Below, piece by piece: positions 1-5,274 of a stretch of DNA of 9,212 nt. The notes below the pieces were generated by a model. That model was not told where the DNA came from. It saw only the letters and a program-made list of their open reading frames with translations, and made no database searches. Each line of letters opens with the position of its first letter. The stretch's first letter is position 1. Origin of the DNA: an uncultured Clostridia bacterium (GTDB taxonomy: Bacteria; Bacillota; Clostridia; Christensenellales; UBA1242); contig CALWFX010000008.1 of NCBI GenBank assembly GCA_944377765.1, positions 1 to 9,212 on the forward strand, read 5' to 3'. A program made the position numbers and the translations under genes.

Positions 1-1
1 T

Positions 2-526
2 TTAGCATTTTTTCTTATCAAGCATAAAAAAGATAAGATTTTGAAAAAAGAAAAAACTTTATCATTTGAAAAAAAGGATGAAACTGAAATTGCAAATTTA
101 ACTTTTAATAAAAAGAAAGATTCTGAAAAAGTTGTTCCAAGTGTGGAAGAAATTAAAGAAGATGAGCCAATTTTTGAAGATTTTAAACTTGAAGACTTAA
201 TAGTGTCAAAAAATGTTTTTGATTTAAGTAAACCAAGTTTCAATGTTAATGACGAAAATGAAGACGATGATGATTTTGATGATATTGAAAAAACTTATCA
301 AGAATTTTTGAATAAAAGAAAAAATTCCAAAAATAATTTTTCTGGAACAAGATTGTTTAGAAATAATCGAACAAAAACTTATGATATGGATGACTTTAAA
401 AAAGATTATTTTGAAAATGGTATTGATATTGACGACATTATGAAAAAAATGACACCTGAAATGAAAAATATTTTGCTTTCAAAAATCTTGGCAAGAAAAG
501 ATTATGATAGCGATGACTTTGTTTAA
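2..526 (+). CDS. C-terminal part of an acidic, probably membrane-anchored protein of unknown function (5' end outside window)
   Basis: The reading frame is open back to base 2, so this is the 3' part of a longer gene. A TTG at 41 is in frame but has no Shine-Dalgarno sequence and is unlikely to be the start. The first visible residues (LAFFLIKHKK) look like the end of a membrane helix followed by a positive stop-transfer patch, which would place the rest in the cytoplasm. What follows is hydrophilic and low in complexity, with alternating Lys-rich and Asp/Glu-rich stretches, including an acidic run encoded near 250-290 and a second acidic segment near 385-440. The last ~30 residues contain an amphipathic piece (IDDIMKKMTPEMKNILLSKI) and an acidic tail. 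I do not recognise a family. It is separated from yqfC by a terminator, so it belongs to an upstream transcript. Confidence 0.7.
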   Translation, partial: LAFFLIKHKKDKILKKEKTLSFEKKDETEIANLTFNKKKDSEKVVPSVEEIKEDEPIFEDFKLEDLIVSKNVFDLSKPSFNVNDENEDDDDFDDIEKTYQEFLNKRKNSKNNFSGTRLFRNNRTKTYDMDDFKKDYFENGIDIDDIMKKMTPEMKNILLSKILARKDYDSDDFV

Positions 527-529
527 ATT

Positions 530-553
530 AGAATGGAAAACCATTCTTTTTTT
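530..553 (+). terminator. Rho-independent terminator after the first gene
   Basis: A 7-bp stem AGAATGG/CCATTCT with an AAAA loop begins 3 nt after the stop codon and runs straight into seven T residues (547-553). It separates the upstream acidic-protein transcript from the yqfC operon. Confidence 0.85.
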
Positions 554-577
554 ATGTTCTTTTAACTAATAAATGTT

Positions 578-585
578 CATATAAT
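578..585 (+). promoter_or_regulatory. candidate -10 element for the yqfC operon (sigma-E-like or sigma-A)
   Basis: CATATAAT lies 14 nt before the yqfC ATG. It matches the sigma-E -10 consensus CATACAnT at all but one fixed position, and it also contains a perfect sigma-A TATAAT. No good -35 of either type is seen at the expected distance (557-563 is T-rich). In Bacillus the yqfCD genes are under the mother-cell factor sigma-E, which fits, but AT-rich DNA gives such matches by chance. Confidence 0.35.
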
Positions 586-599
586 AGATTAGGTTTATT

Positions 600-857
600 A
601 TGTTCAATTTTTTTGGAGAGATTAAAAAAAATATAAAAAATATTGATGGTTTGGATGCGTATAACATTATAAACATTTCCAATAAACTTGTCTATGCAGA
701 AGGGCATAAAGGTCTTGTTACCTTGTCTAAAGAGTTAGTTGCTTTTAAAGTGAAAAATGGCAGAGTTTTGATTGAAGGCAAAGATATGTTTTTGTTGGAA
801 CTTACTGAAAATACCATTAAAATATCTGGAACAATAAAGAAAATGGAGTTATTTTAA
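600..857 (+). CDS. yqfC: sporulation protein YqfC (YabP/YqfC family)
   Basis: This 85-residue protein matches the YabP/YqfC family in length (Bacillus YqfC is about 93 aa) and in its central pattern. The signature is V-Y-A-E-G-H-K-G-L (residues 31-39), followed by a beta-rich stretch K-V-K-N-G-R-V-L-I-E-G (50-60) and the C-terminal ELTENTIKISG. The family is known for roles in endospore formation, and yqfC is expressed in the mother cell in Bacillus. No catalytic motif is visible. The ATG at 600 follows only a short AGG (591-593). The stop overlaps the yqfD start by one base (TAATG), so the two are translationally coupled, and the yqfC-yqfD pairing itself supports the call. Confidence 0.9.
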   Translation: MFNFFGEIKKNIKNIDGLDAYNIINISNKLVYAEGHKGLVTLSKELVAFKVKNGRVLIEGKDMFLLELTENTIKISGTIKKMELF

Positions 858-1975
858 TGCGTTTTTGTGGATATACAAAATTTAAGATTAAAGGGCTTAA
901 CCAAGAAAAAAATTTGAACATTTTAAGCAAAAAAATTAATGTATATGATGTTGTTAGAATTGAGAAAAATTTATCAACTTTAAAAGTTAAATATCATGAA
1001 AGCAAGAAAGCAAAGAAAATATTGTTGGAACTAGGATATGAAATATTATTAGAAGAAAATCATGGCTTTTCTCCTTTATTTTTTAAAATTTTCGGAAATA
1101 TATCAGTTGTTTCTGCTTTTGTTTTGGCAACAATTTTATATGCAATTCAATCGCCAATGATTTGGAAATATCAGGTTTTAGGACAGGACAAGTTGTCGGC
1201 ACAGGAAATTGTTGATTTTGTTAAAGAAAATTATTCTTCAAACAAGTTAAAATTAAGCACAAAACAAGTTGAAGGTGGAATTTATCACAACTTTGAAGAA
1301 ATAAGTTTTGTTTCTGTGATTATTAAAGGTCAAACCATGGTAATCAATATTAAAGAGAAGTTATTGCCAGAGGAAATTTATGGCGATTTTGAGCCAATTG
1401 TTGCTGAATTCGATGGAAAAGTGAAAAATATTGAACTGGTTTCTGGAACAAGTTGTGTGAAAATTGGCGATTATGTTAAAAAAGGCGATATCTTAGTTGA
1501 ACCAAATTATATTGATAGTTTTGGGCAAGAGCAAAAGGTTAAAGCAGATGCCAAGATAACCTTGGAAGTTTATGCAGTTGGGGATTATACACATTTTGAA
1601 GAACGAGTGGAAGTTAAAAGAACAGGTAGGTTTGTGATAATTGATGAAGTTCAACTTTTTGGGTTGACTGTTTATACCAATAAGGAAGAAAATACATTTT
1701 CTATGAGTGAAAGTGAAGTGAAATTTAAAGATATTTCAAAAAACCTTCTCTTACCTTTAAAACTTAAAAGAACAACTATATATGAACTTGAAATAGAGTA
1801 TATAACAGAAAAATATCAGGATGCAGAAGAAAAAATTCTTCAAAAAGCAAGAGAAAAAGCCTTGGAAAATTCTCCAAATTATGATAAAATCATAGATGAA
1901 TTCTATACAGTTAAACATTTGTCTGGAACTAGCACGGTAAGTTATGTTATTGTTGGAGAAATTATTGCGGGGTGA
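857..1975 (+). CDS. yqfD: sporulation protein YqfD
   Basis: This 372-residue protein is close to the usual ~400 aa of YqfD. Residues 1-70 form the conserved N-terminal alpha/beta region (F-K-I-K-G near 9-13). One membrane helix spans about 81-97 and is followed by the family's Q-S-P-M-I-W-K-Y-Q-V-L-G segment. The C-terminal part contains a barrel-sandwich-like segment at about 188-216 (G-K-V-K-N-I-E-L-V-S-G-T and V-G/K-I-G-D-Y-V-K-K-G-D-I-L-V). That architecture suggests a membrane-anchored extracytoplasmic domain acting with YqfC in the spore envelope. The start at 857 has TGGAG at 844-848, eight bases upstream. It overlaps yqfC by 1 nt and runs into ybeY. YqfD is required for efficient sporulation in Bacillus, but its biochemical role is not settled. 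Confidence 0.92.
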   Translation: MRFCGYTKFKIKGLNQEKNLNILSKKINVYDVVRIEKNLSTLKVKYHESKKAKKILLELGYEILLEENHGFSPLFFKIFGNISVVSAFVLATILYAIQSPMIWKYQVLGQDKLSAQEIVDFVKENYSSNKLKLSTKQVEGGIYHNFEEISFVSVIIKGQTMVINIKEKLLPEEIYGDFEPIVAEFDGKVKNIELVSGTSCVKIGDYVKKGDILVEPNYIDSFGQEQKVKADAKITLEVYAVGDYTHFEERVEVKRTGRFVIIDEVQLFGLTVYTNKEENTFSMSESEVKFKDISKNLLLPLKLKRTTIYELEIEYITEKYQDAEEKILQKAREKALENSPNYDKIIDEFYTVKHLSGTSTVSYVIVGEIIAG

Positions 1976-1977
1976 AT

Positions 1978-2439
1978 ATGAAAATTGAAGGAAAAATTGG
2001 TTTATATAAAGGAAAAATTAAAAGTATATTTAAGGTTGCTGAAAAAGTTTTGAAAGAAGATTTTTCAAATATATATCTGTCAATCAATTTTGTTAGTGAT
2101 GAAGAGATAAGAGAATTAAATAAAAAATTTAGAAATGTCGATAAAGTTACAGATGTCCTTTCCTTTCCAAATTTAAACAAAACACCAAACGAAAAGCTGT
2201 CTAAATATATGAAAGATGCCGATTTTGACACTGGTTTACTTTTTGTTGGGGATATAGTTATTTCAAAAAATGTGGCAAAAAAACAAGCAAGAGAACTTGA
2301 GCATTCACTTAAAAGAGAAGTTTGTTTTTTGGCATTGCATGGTTTTTTGCATCTTCTTGGATTTGACCACATAAAAGAAAGTGATGAAAAAGTTATGATT
2401 AAATTACAGAACAAAATCATGGGAGAATTTTCCCTATGA
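1978..2439 (+). CDS. ybeY: endoribonuclease YbeY, 16S rRNA maturation and ribosome quality control
   Basis: YbeY is a zinc-dependent single-strand endoribonuclease that acts in 16S rRNA 3'-end maturation and 70S quality control. The zinc signature H-G-F-L-H-L-L-G-F-D-H is complete, with ligands H121, H125 and H131 counted from the ATG. The family blocks F-R-N-V-D-K-V-T-D-V-L-S-F-P and F-V-G-D-I-V-I-S are also present. The length of 153 aa is typical. I chose ATG 1978, preceded by GCGGGGTGA at 1968-1975, over GTG 1972, which would overlap yqfD by 4 nt. The GTG would add only Met-Asn and is not excluded. The gene ends in an ATGA overlap with era, a pairing common in Firmicutes and sensible because both proteins act on the 30S subunit. 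Confidence 0.95.
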   Translation: MKIEGKIGLYKGKIKSIFKVAEKVLKEDFSNIYLSINFVSDEEIRELNKKFRNVDKVTDVLSFPNLNKTPNEKLSKYMKDADFDTGLLFVGDIVISKNVAKKQARELEHSLKREVCFLALHGFLHLLGFDHIKESDEKVMIKLQNKIMGEFSL

Positions 2440-3263
2440 AATGCGGATATGTGGCAGTTTTAGGTCGTTCAAATGCTGGGAAAAGCAGTCTTGTGAACAG
2501 GCTTGTTGGAGAAGAAGTTGCAGTGGTTTCAAAAAGGCAACAAACAACAAGAAACAATATTTTGGGCATTGACACAGGCAAAGATTTTCAAATCGTTTTT
2601 ATTGACACCCCGGGCATTCATCACAGCAAGAACAAACTTGATAAGTTTATGATGAAAAATGTTCGTTCTGCTTTATCCACTGCAGATGTCATTTTGTATA
2701 TTATAGATGCAGGTAAAGTTGTGGATGATGAAGAAAAAGATTACATAAAAATGTTAAAAGAAAAGGCTGAAAAGGTTATTGTTGTTAAAAATAAGATTGA
2801 TAAAAAAGATGTGGCACTTTTTGATGCTGATTTAAAAATTTCGGTTAAAGAAAATATAAATATAAAAGAACTTGAAAACTTGATTGTTGCAAACTTGCCA
2901 GAGCAAGAAAAAATTTTTGACGATGACGAATACACTGATAAAAGTATCAAATTTTTGGTTTGCGAGCATATTAGGGGAATGTTACTTGATAGATTTGACA
3001 ATGAAATTCCGCATGGCGTTGCAGTTGTCATGGAAGATATGGTGGAAGACGATAAAAAAATTATGATGGATATTTCTCTTGTTTGTGAGAAAGAACGCCA
3101 TAAAGGAATAATTATCGGCAAAGGTGGTGTTAACCTAAAAGAAATTGGGATTTCTGCAAGAGAATATGCTGAAACACTTTTGGATAAACAAGTTATTGTT
3201 CATCTTTTTGTTAAAGTGGATGATGATTGGCGAAACAAAAATATTGGCAAGTATGGCTATTAA
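2436..3263 (+). CDS. era: GTPase Era, 30S subunit assembly
   Basis: Era is a GTPase that binds the 3' end of 16S rRNA during small-subunit assembly. The GTPase domain shows G1 G-R-S-N-A-G-K-S (10-17), G2 threonines T37/T38 in R-Q-Q-T-T-R-N-N, G3 D-T-P-G (57-60), G4 N-K-I-D (119-122) and a G5-like I-S-V (135-137). The C-terminal KH domain has G-I-I-I-G-K-G-G (224-231), then L-K-E-I-G-I-S-A-R and the family ending V-K-V-D-D-D-W-R-N. It is 275 aa, a little shorter than the usual ~300. G1 differs from the common GRPNVGKST, and G5 lacks the usual SA. A strong GGGAGAA (2421-2427) lies 8 nt before the ATG, inside ybeY. It is the last gene of the yqfC operon, and I see no terminator directly after it. 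Confidence 0.95.
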   Translation: MKCGYVAVLGRSNAGKSSLVNRLVGEEVAVVSKRQQTTRNNILGIDTGKDFQIVFIDTPGIHHSKNKLDKFMMKNVRSALSTADVILYIIDAGKVVDDEEKDYIKMLKEKAEKVIVVKNKIDKKDVALFDADLKISVKENINIKELENLIVANLPEQEKIFDDDEYTDKSIKFLVCEHIRGMLLDRFDNEIPHGVAVVMEDMVEDDKKIMMDISLVCEKERHKGIIIGKGGVNLKEIGISAREYAETLLDKQVIVHLFVKVDDDWRNKNIGKYGY

Positions 3264-3277
3264 TTTTAAAATTTAAG

Positions 3278-3307
3278 TGAATAAAAAAGAAAATGTAGGG
3301 CAGTATA
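3278..3307 (+). promoter_or_regulatory. candidate sigma-G-type (forespore) promoter for the DUF378 gene
   Basis: TGAATA (3278-3283), 17 nt, then CAGTATA (3301-3307) compares well with the sigma-G consensus TGMATA-N17/18-CATnnTA, missing only the third base of the -10. TATAAC (3304-3309) could serve sigma-A, but with no -35 at the right place. The predicted start is just before the AAGGAG at 3315-3320. This is a reading-based call in AT-rich DNA. Confidence 0.35.
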
Positions 3308-3327
3308 ACTTATGAAGGAGAAGAAAT

Positions 3328-3573
3328 ATGATTATTGCAAATTATATTGCCTATATTTTAACAATCATAGGTGGAATTAATTGGGGACTTGTTGGCATAT
3401 TCAATTTTGACCTTGTAAATTGGATGTGTATGGGCAGAAATGCTGCATCAATAATAATTTATATTATAATCATGCTTGCAGCAATTTGGCTTATAATATC
3501 TCCAATAATTTCAAGGGGAATGCTTGACCTTGGATGTAAATATAAGAAAGCACACGATGAAAAAAATAAGTAG
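3328..3573 (+). CDS. DUF378 family small membrane protein
   Basis: This 81-residue protein has two predicted membrane helices (about 5-25 and 40-60). It carries the DUF378 signature G-G-I-N-W-G-L-V-G-I-F-N-F-D-L-V between the end of the first helix and the loop, plus a short polar Lys-rich tail likely in the cytoplasm. The family (YuzA-like) is widespread in Firmicutes and its function is not known. The start has an ideal AAGGAG (3315-3320) seven bases upstream. It lies 64 nt after era without a visible intervening terminator, so it may be reached by read-through, but it also has a candidate promoter of its own. A terminator overlaps its stop codon. An unusual detail is the cysteines at C34 and C70. 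Confidence 0.9.
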   Translation: MIIANYIAYILTIIGGINWGLVGIFNFDLVNWMCMGRNAASIIIYIIIMLAAIWLIISPIISRGMLDLGCKYKKAHDEKNK

Positions 3574-3594
3574 ACTTAAAATCTACTTATTTTT
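3562..3594 (+). terminator. Rho-independent terminator overlapping the DUF378 stop codon
   Basis: AAAAATAAGTAGA (3562-3574) pairs with TCTACTTATTTTT (3582-3594) around a 7-nt loop, and the 3' arm itself supplies the T-run. The 5' arm contains the TAG stop codon (3571-3573). Confidence 0.8.
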
Positions 3595-3628
3595 ATTTTA
3601 ATTTTCTTGAAATTACTGATAAAAAAGA

Positions 3629-3657
3629 TTGACAAAATGTTAAAAAGTTTGTAAAAT
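3629..3657 (+). promoter_or_regulatory. sigma-A promoter of tRNA-Trp
   Basis: A perfect -35 TTGACA (3629-3634), 17-nt spacer and -10 TAAAAT (3652-3657) predict a start near 3664, leaving a 5' leader of about 17 nt before the mature tRNA. The hexamers and spacer match those of the promoter at 3842-3870. Confidence 0.85.
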
Positions 3658-3680
3658 AAAAAACGACTAGAAAAAAGTAA

Positions 3681-3754
3681 AGGGGTGTAGTTCATCGGTA
3701 GAATGAGAGTCTCCAAAACTCCAGAGGAGGGTTCGATTCCTTCCACCCCTGCCA
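3681..3754 (+). tRNA. tRNA-Trp (anticodon CCA)
   Basis: The full cloverleaf can be traced. The acceptor AGGGGTG/CACCCCT is followed by discriminator G and an encoded CCA (3752-3754). The D stem is GTTC/GAAT. The anticodon loop CTCCAAA has CCA at 3713-3715. The variable loop is AGAG, and the T arm is GAGGG-TTCGATT-CCTTC. The total length is 74 nt including CCA. The outermost pair of the anticodon stem (27-43) is A-C rather than a Watson-Crick pair, and the T stem has one G-T wobble. It is a single-gene transcription unit with its own promoter and terminator, not part of a tRNA cluster. Confidence 0.97.
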
Positions 3755-3772
3755 TTAAAAATATTTATATTG

Positions 3773-3808
3773 AAAACAAGTTTCAAAATTATTTGATACT
3801 TGTTTTTT
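3773..3808 (+). terminator. Rho-independent terminator of tRNA-Trp
   Basis: AAAACAAGT (3773-3781) pairs with ACTTGTTTT (3798-3806). After a T-T mismatch the stem continues as TCAAA (3783-3787) with TTTGA (3792-3796) around a 4-nt loop. Six T residues (3803-3808) follow. It lies 18 nt after the encoded CCA. Confidence 0.85.
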
Positions 3809-3841
3809 ATTAAACACACTTTGCTTTTTATTGATAAAAAT

Positions 3842-3870
3842 TTGACATAATTTTTTCAATAGTTTAAAAT
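3842..3870 (+). promoter_or_regulatory. sigma-A promoter of the MBL-fold hydrolase gene
   Basis: TTGACA (3842-3847), 17 nt, TAAAAT (3865-3870). The start should fall near 3877, directly in front of the AGGAG at 3879-3883, so the 5' leader would be very short (about 14 nt). Confidence 0.8.
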
Positions 3871-3890
3871 TAACTCTTAGGAGCGATAAA

Positions 3891-4505
3891 ATGCGAATTG
3901 TAAGTAAACTTTATGATAGTAATGAGTTTATATTGGAAAACAATAACAAAGTTTTAATTGTTGATTGTGGCGTGCCAGCCAAAGAGATAGAAAATTATGT
4001 TCAAGGTAAAGAAGTGGTGGGTATTCTTTTAACTCATGGGCATTTTGACCATGCTTTTTATGTTGAAGATTATATCAAAACTTTTAAAACAAAAGTATAT
4101 GCAAGTGAGTTTATTAAAGAATATCTTGAAGATAGCAAAAAAAATTATTCCACTGATGAAGGACTTTTTCTTGAAGTGAAAGACTTTAACAATTTTATCT
4201 TTTTGTCAAATTGTGGCAAATTTAAACTTGCAGATTTTGAAATTGAATATACTTCACTTGGTGGGCATAGCAAAAGCGATATGTGCTATTTGATTGATAA
4301 TGAATTATATGTTGGGGATGTTATCATTGGGCGTGGCATTGGCAGAATGGATTTATATGGTGGAAACAGAGAAGAAATGATTGAAAGTTTAGGTAAGATT
4401 TCAAAAATAAATTATCAAAAAATGCATTGCGGACATGGAGAAGATATGCCAAAGCAGGCACAAGATAAAGTTATTACAACATATTTAAGATTTTTAAAAA
4501 GATAA
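3891..4505 (+). CDS. MBL-fold metal-dependent hydrolase (glyoxalase II-like)
   Basis: This 204-residue cytoplasmic enzyme has all the metal-binding elements of the metallo-beta-lactamase superfamily. They are T-H-G-H-F-D-H at 48-54 (H49, H51, D53, H54), H126 in L-G-G-H-S-K-S-D, D143 in V-G-D-V-I, and H182 in C-G-H-G-E. The order and spacing match the small glyoxalase II-like (YcbL-type) hydrolases, which usually cleave thioesters or similar esters, but the exact substrate cannot be read from sequence. The usual T-P-G-H-T motif is changed to L-G-G-H-S. The ATG at 3891 has AGGAG at 3879-3883, seven bases upstream. It is monocistronic, with its own consensus promoter and a palindromic terminator overlapping the stop codon. 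Confidence 0.9.
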   Translation: MRIVSKLYDSNEFILENNNKVLIVDCGVPAKEIENYVQGKEVVGILLTHGHFDHAFYVEDYIKTFKTKVYASEFIKEYLEDSKKNYSTDEGLFLEVKDFNNFIFLSNCGKFKLADFEIEYTSLGGHSKSDMCYLIDNELYVGDVIIGRGIGRMDLYGGNREEMIESLGKISKINYQKMHCGHGEDMPKQAQDKVITTYLRFLKR

Positions 4506-4528
4506 AGCAAATTTGCTTTATCTTTTTT
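4496..4528 (+). terminator. perfectly palindromic terminator after the MBL-fold gene, usable in both directions
   Basis: The arms AAAAAGATAAAGCAAA and TTTGCTTTATCTTTTT (centre between 4511 and 4512) are perfect reverse complements and end in a T-run to 4528. The stop codon (4503-4505) lies in the 5' arm. Because the arm begins with A residues, the minus strand also ends in T residues, so it can back up the terminator of the minus-strand gene at 4554. Confidence 0.85.
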
Positions 4529-4531
4529 AAT

Positions 4532-4555
4532 AAAAAAAGAATGTTCCCATTCTTT
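4532..4555 (-). terminator. Rho-independent terminator of the first Xre gene (minus strand)
   Basis: On the minus strand AAAGAATG (4555-4548), loop GGAA, CATTCTTT (4543-4536), then a run of T residues to 4532. The hairpin overlaps the gene's TAA codon (4556-4554). Confidence 0.85.
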
Positions 4556-4748
4556 ATAATCCTAATATTTCATCGCCATTTACTTTAAAAAATCTTGCTA
4601 ATATTTTAATTGCATCATATCTTGGAAGTTTTTTACCATTTTCCCATTTGTTTATTGTCGATAAACTAAAATGAACTGCTTCTGCCAGTTCTTTTTGCGT
4701 CAACCCTTTTTCTGTCCTTAAATCTTTCAGAATATCTTTAAATTCCAT
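4554..4748 (-). CDS. small Xre/Cro-CI family HTH regulator, copy 1
   Basis: This 64-residue protein is one HTH_3 (Xre) domain and nothing more. Helix 1 is F-K-D-I-L-K-D-L-R, the first helix of the HTH is T-Q-K-E-L-A-E-A-V, and the recognition helix is around S-L-S-T-I-N-K-W-E-N-G-K-K (28-40). Helices 4-5, D-A-I-K-I-L-A-R-F-F, end in the typical D-E-I-L-G-L. It has no separate dimerisation or ligand domain. By hand alignment it matches copy 2 (5074-5274) at 46 of 64 positions, with a near-identical recognition helix, so both may bind the same site. The start ATG (4748-4746) has no Shine-Dalgarno sequence. It is divergent from the DUF6794-like gene across a 68-bp region holding two operators, which suggests it represses itself and that gene. 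Confidence 0.9.
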   Translation of the reverse strand: MEFKDILKDLRTEKGLTQKELAEAVHFSLSTINKWENGKKLPRYDAIKILARFFKVNGDEILGL

Positions 4749-4754
4749 AATATA

Positions 4755-4763
4755 TTATTAGCA
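4755..4763 (-). promoter_or_regulatory. candidate extended -10 promoter of Xre copy 1 (minus strand)
   Basis: On the minus strand TGC (4763-4761) precedes TAATAA (4760-4755), an extended -10 of form TGnTAnnAA. Six bases later comes the A of the ATG (4748), so +1 would be the start codon itself. The TGC belongs to the operator at 4758-4775, so a bound repressor would cover the promoter. No good -35 is seen. Confidence 0.4.
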
Positions 4764-4775
4764 CTTTTGTGCTAA
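4758..4775. promoter_or_regulatory. operator O1, inverted repeat TTAGCAC-N4-GTGCTAA
   Basis: A perfect 7-bp inverted repeat with a TTTT spacer. Its core AGCAC-N4-GTGCT recurs at 4790-4803 and 5314-5333, and by eye nowhere else in the window. It overlaps the promoter of Xre copy 1 and lies just upstream of the -35 of the divergent gene. The symmetry and length suit an Xre homodimer. Confidence 0.75.
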
Positions 4776-4781
4776 TTTTAC

Positions 4782-4811
4782 TTGACATAAGCACGAAAGT
4801 GCTCATATATA
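4782..4811 (+). promoter_or_regulatory. promoter of the DUF6794-like gene
   Basis: A perfect -35 TTGACA (4782-4787) is followed by an AT-rich -10 (TATATA at 4806-4811 with an 18-nt spacer, or ATATAT one base earlier). The start would fall at 4817-4818, on the ATG. Operator O2 fills the spacer between the two elements, the classical position for repression. Confidence 0.65.
4790..4803. promoter_or_regulatory. operator O2, AGCAC-GAAA-GTGCT
   Basis: A perfect 5-bp inverted repeat with a 4-bp spacer, sharing the core of O1 and O3. Its centre is exactly 30 bp from the centre of O1, about three helical turns, so two dimers would sit on the same DNA face. It lies between the -35 and -10 of the plus-strand promoter. 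Confidence 0.75.
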
Positions 4812-4816
4812 TTAAT

Positions 4817-5077
4817 ATGAATAAGTTGGAAGAAATAAAAAATGAAATTTTATCAAATAAAGAAATCATATCTACTTTTTCTAAAGTTAAGGAAAAAGAA
4901 TTGATAAGTTTTCATTTTACATTAGGTGCATATATTAGAAATAAATATCTTTGGAATAAAAAAGATAATGTCGATTATTTATCAAAAATTTATAAAAAAG
5001 ATAATCCTGATGAAATATCAAATGAAATAATAAAAGAAATTTATTTTGAAATAAAAAAAGACTTTAAAAAGTCTTAA
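4817..5077 (+). CDS. small protein resembling the DUF6794 family
   Basis: From ATG 4817 this is an 86-residue, Lys/Ile/Glu-rich soluble protein. The central pattern H-F-T-L-G (33-37), I-R-N (40-42), L-W (45-46) and P-D-E-I-S-N-E-I-I (64-72) matches what I remember of DUF6794 proteins (HFGLG..IRN..GLW...PDD.S..I). Their role is unknown, and the family name is from memory. An in-frame GTG at 4769 would extend it by 16 residues, but that extension is encoded by the operators and promoter, so I reject it. There is no Shine-Dalgarno sequence, and the ATG coincides with the predicted transcription start. It is divergent from Xre copy 1 and convergent with Xre copy 2, sharing 4 nt (TTAA) across the two stop codons. 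It looks like the gene the flanking repressors control. Confidence 0.75.
   Translation: MNKLEEIKNEILSNKEIISTFSKVKEKELISFHFTLGAYIRNKYLWNKKDNVDYLSKIYKKDNPDEISNEIIKEIYFEIKKDFKKS
5053..5075. terminator. shared bidirectional terminator of the convergent DUF6794-like and Xre copy 2 genes
   Basis: AAGACTTT (5058-5065) pairs with AAAGTCTT (5068-5075) inside the coding 3' ends. On the minus strand the stem is followed by seven T residues (complement of 5053-5059), a good terminator for Xre copy 2. On the plus strand it is followed by the weaker AATTTTC. Confidence 0.7.
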
Positions 5078-5274
5078 TTTTCTAAACCCAAAAGATAATC
5101 AGTAGTAACATTGAAGTATTTTGCTAATATTTTAATTGCGTCTACACTTGGGGATTTTTTTCCATTTTCCCATTTATTGACAATAGACAGACTAAAATTT
5201 ATTTGTTTTGCTAACTCTTCTTGTGTTAGTCCTTTTTCTATTCGTAAATCTTTTAATATATCTTTAAACTCCAT
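5074..5274 (-). CDS. small Xre/Cro-CI family HTH regulator, copy 2
   Basis: This 66-residue single-domain Xre protein is a paralogue of the one at 4554-4748. The first 11 residues are identical, the recognition-helix region is S-L-S-I-V-N-K-W-E-N-G-K-K, and the end is T-D-Y-L-L-G-L-E-N. Most differences lie in the second helix (residues 23-26) and the C-terminal third (41-61), where dimer contacts of such proteins usually lie. The DNA of the two genes is also clearly similar, pointing to duplication. The start ATG (5274-5272) has no ribosome binding site. A perfect TATAAT (5286-5281) places +1 on the A of ATG. Operator O3 lies about 40-60 bp upstream of it. The 3' end overlaps the DUF6794-like gene by 4 nt. 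Confidence 0.9.
   Translation of the reverse strand: MEFKDILKDLRIEKGLTQEELAKQINFSLSIVNKWENGKKSPSVDAIKILAKYFNVTTDYLLGLEN

Noticed and set aside
1962..2420. Long minus-strand open frame across ybeY
   Set aside because: It is antisense to the clearly coding ybeY, has no ribosome binding site, and its product is a Phe/Ser-rich mirror of the Lys/Glu-rich sense gene.
2741..3121. Minus-strand open frame inside era, and a short plus-strand frame at 2884-3066
   Set aside because: Both overlap the well-supported Era reading frame, and their translations look like out-of-frame shadows.
4769..4816. N-terminal extension of the DUF6794-like gene from GTG 4769
   Set aside because: The 16 extra codons are formed by operators O1/O2 and the TTGACA promoter, and no ribosome binding site precedes the GTG.
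4554..5274. Prophage remnant or classical toxin-antitoxin explanation of the Xre module
   Set aside because: No integrase, attachment-site repeat, phage structural gene or recognised toxin fold is present; kept only as an open possibility for function.
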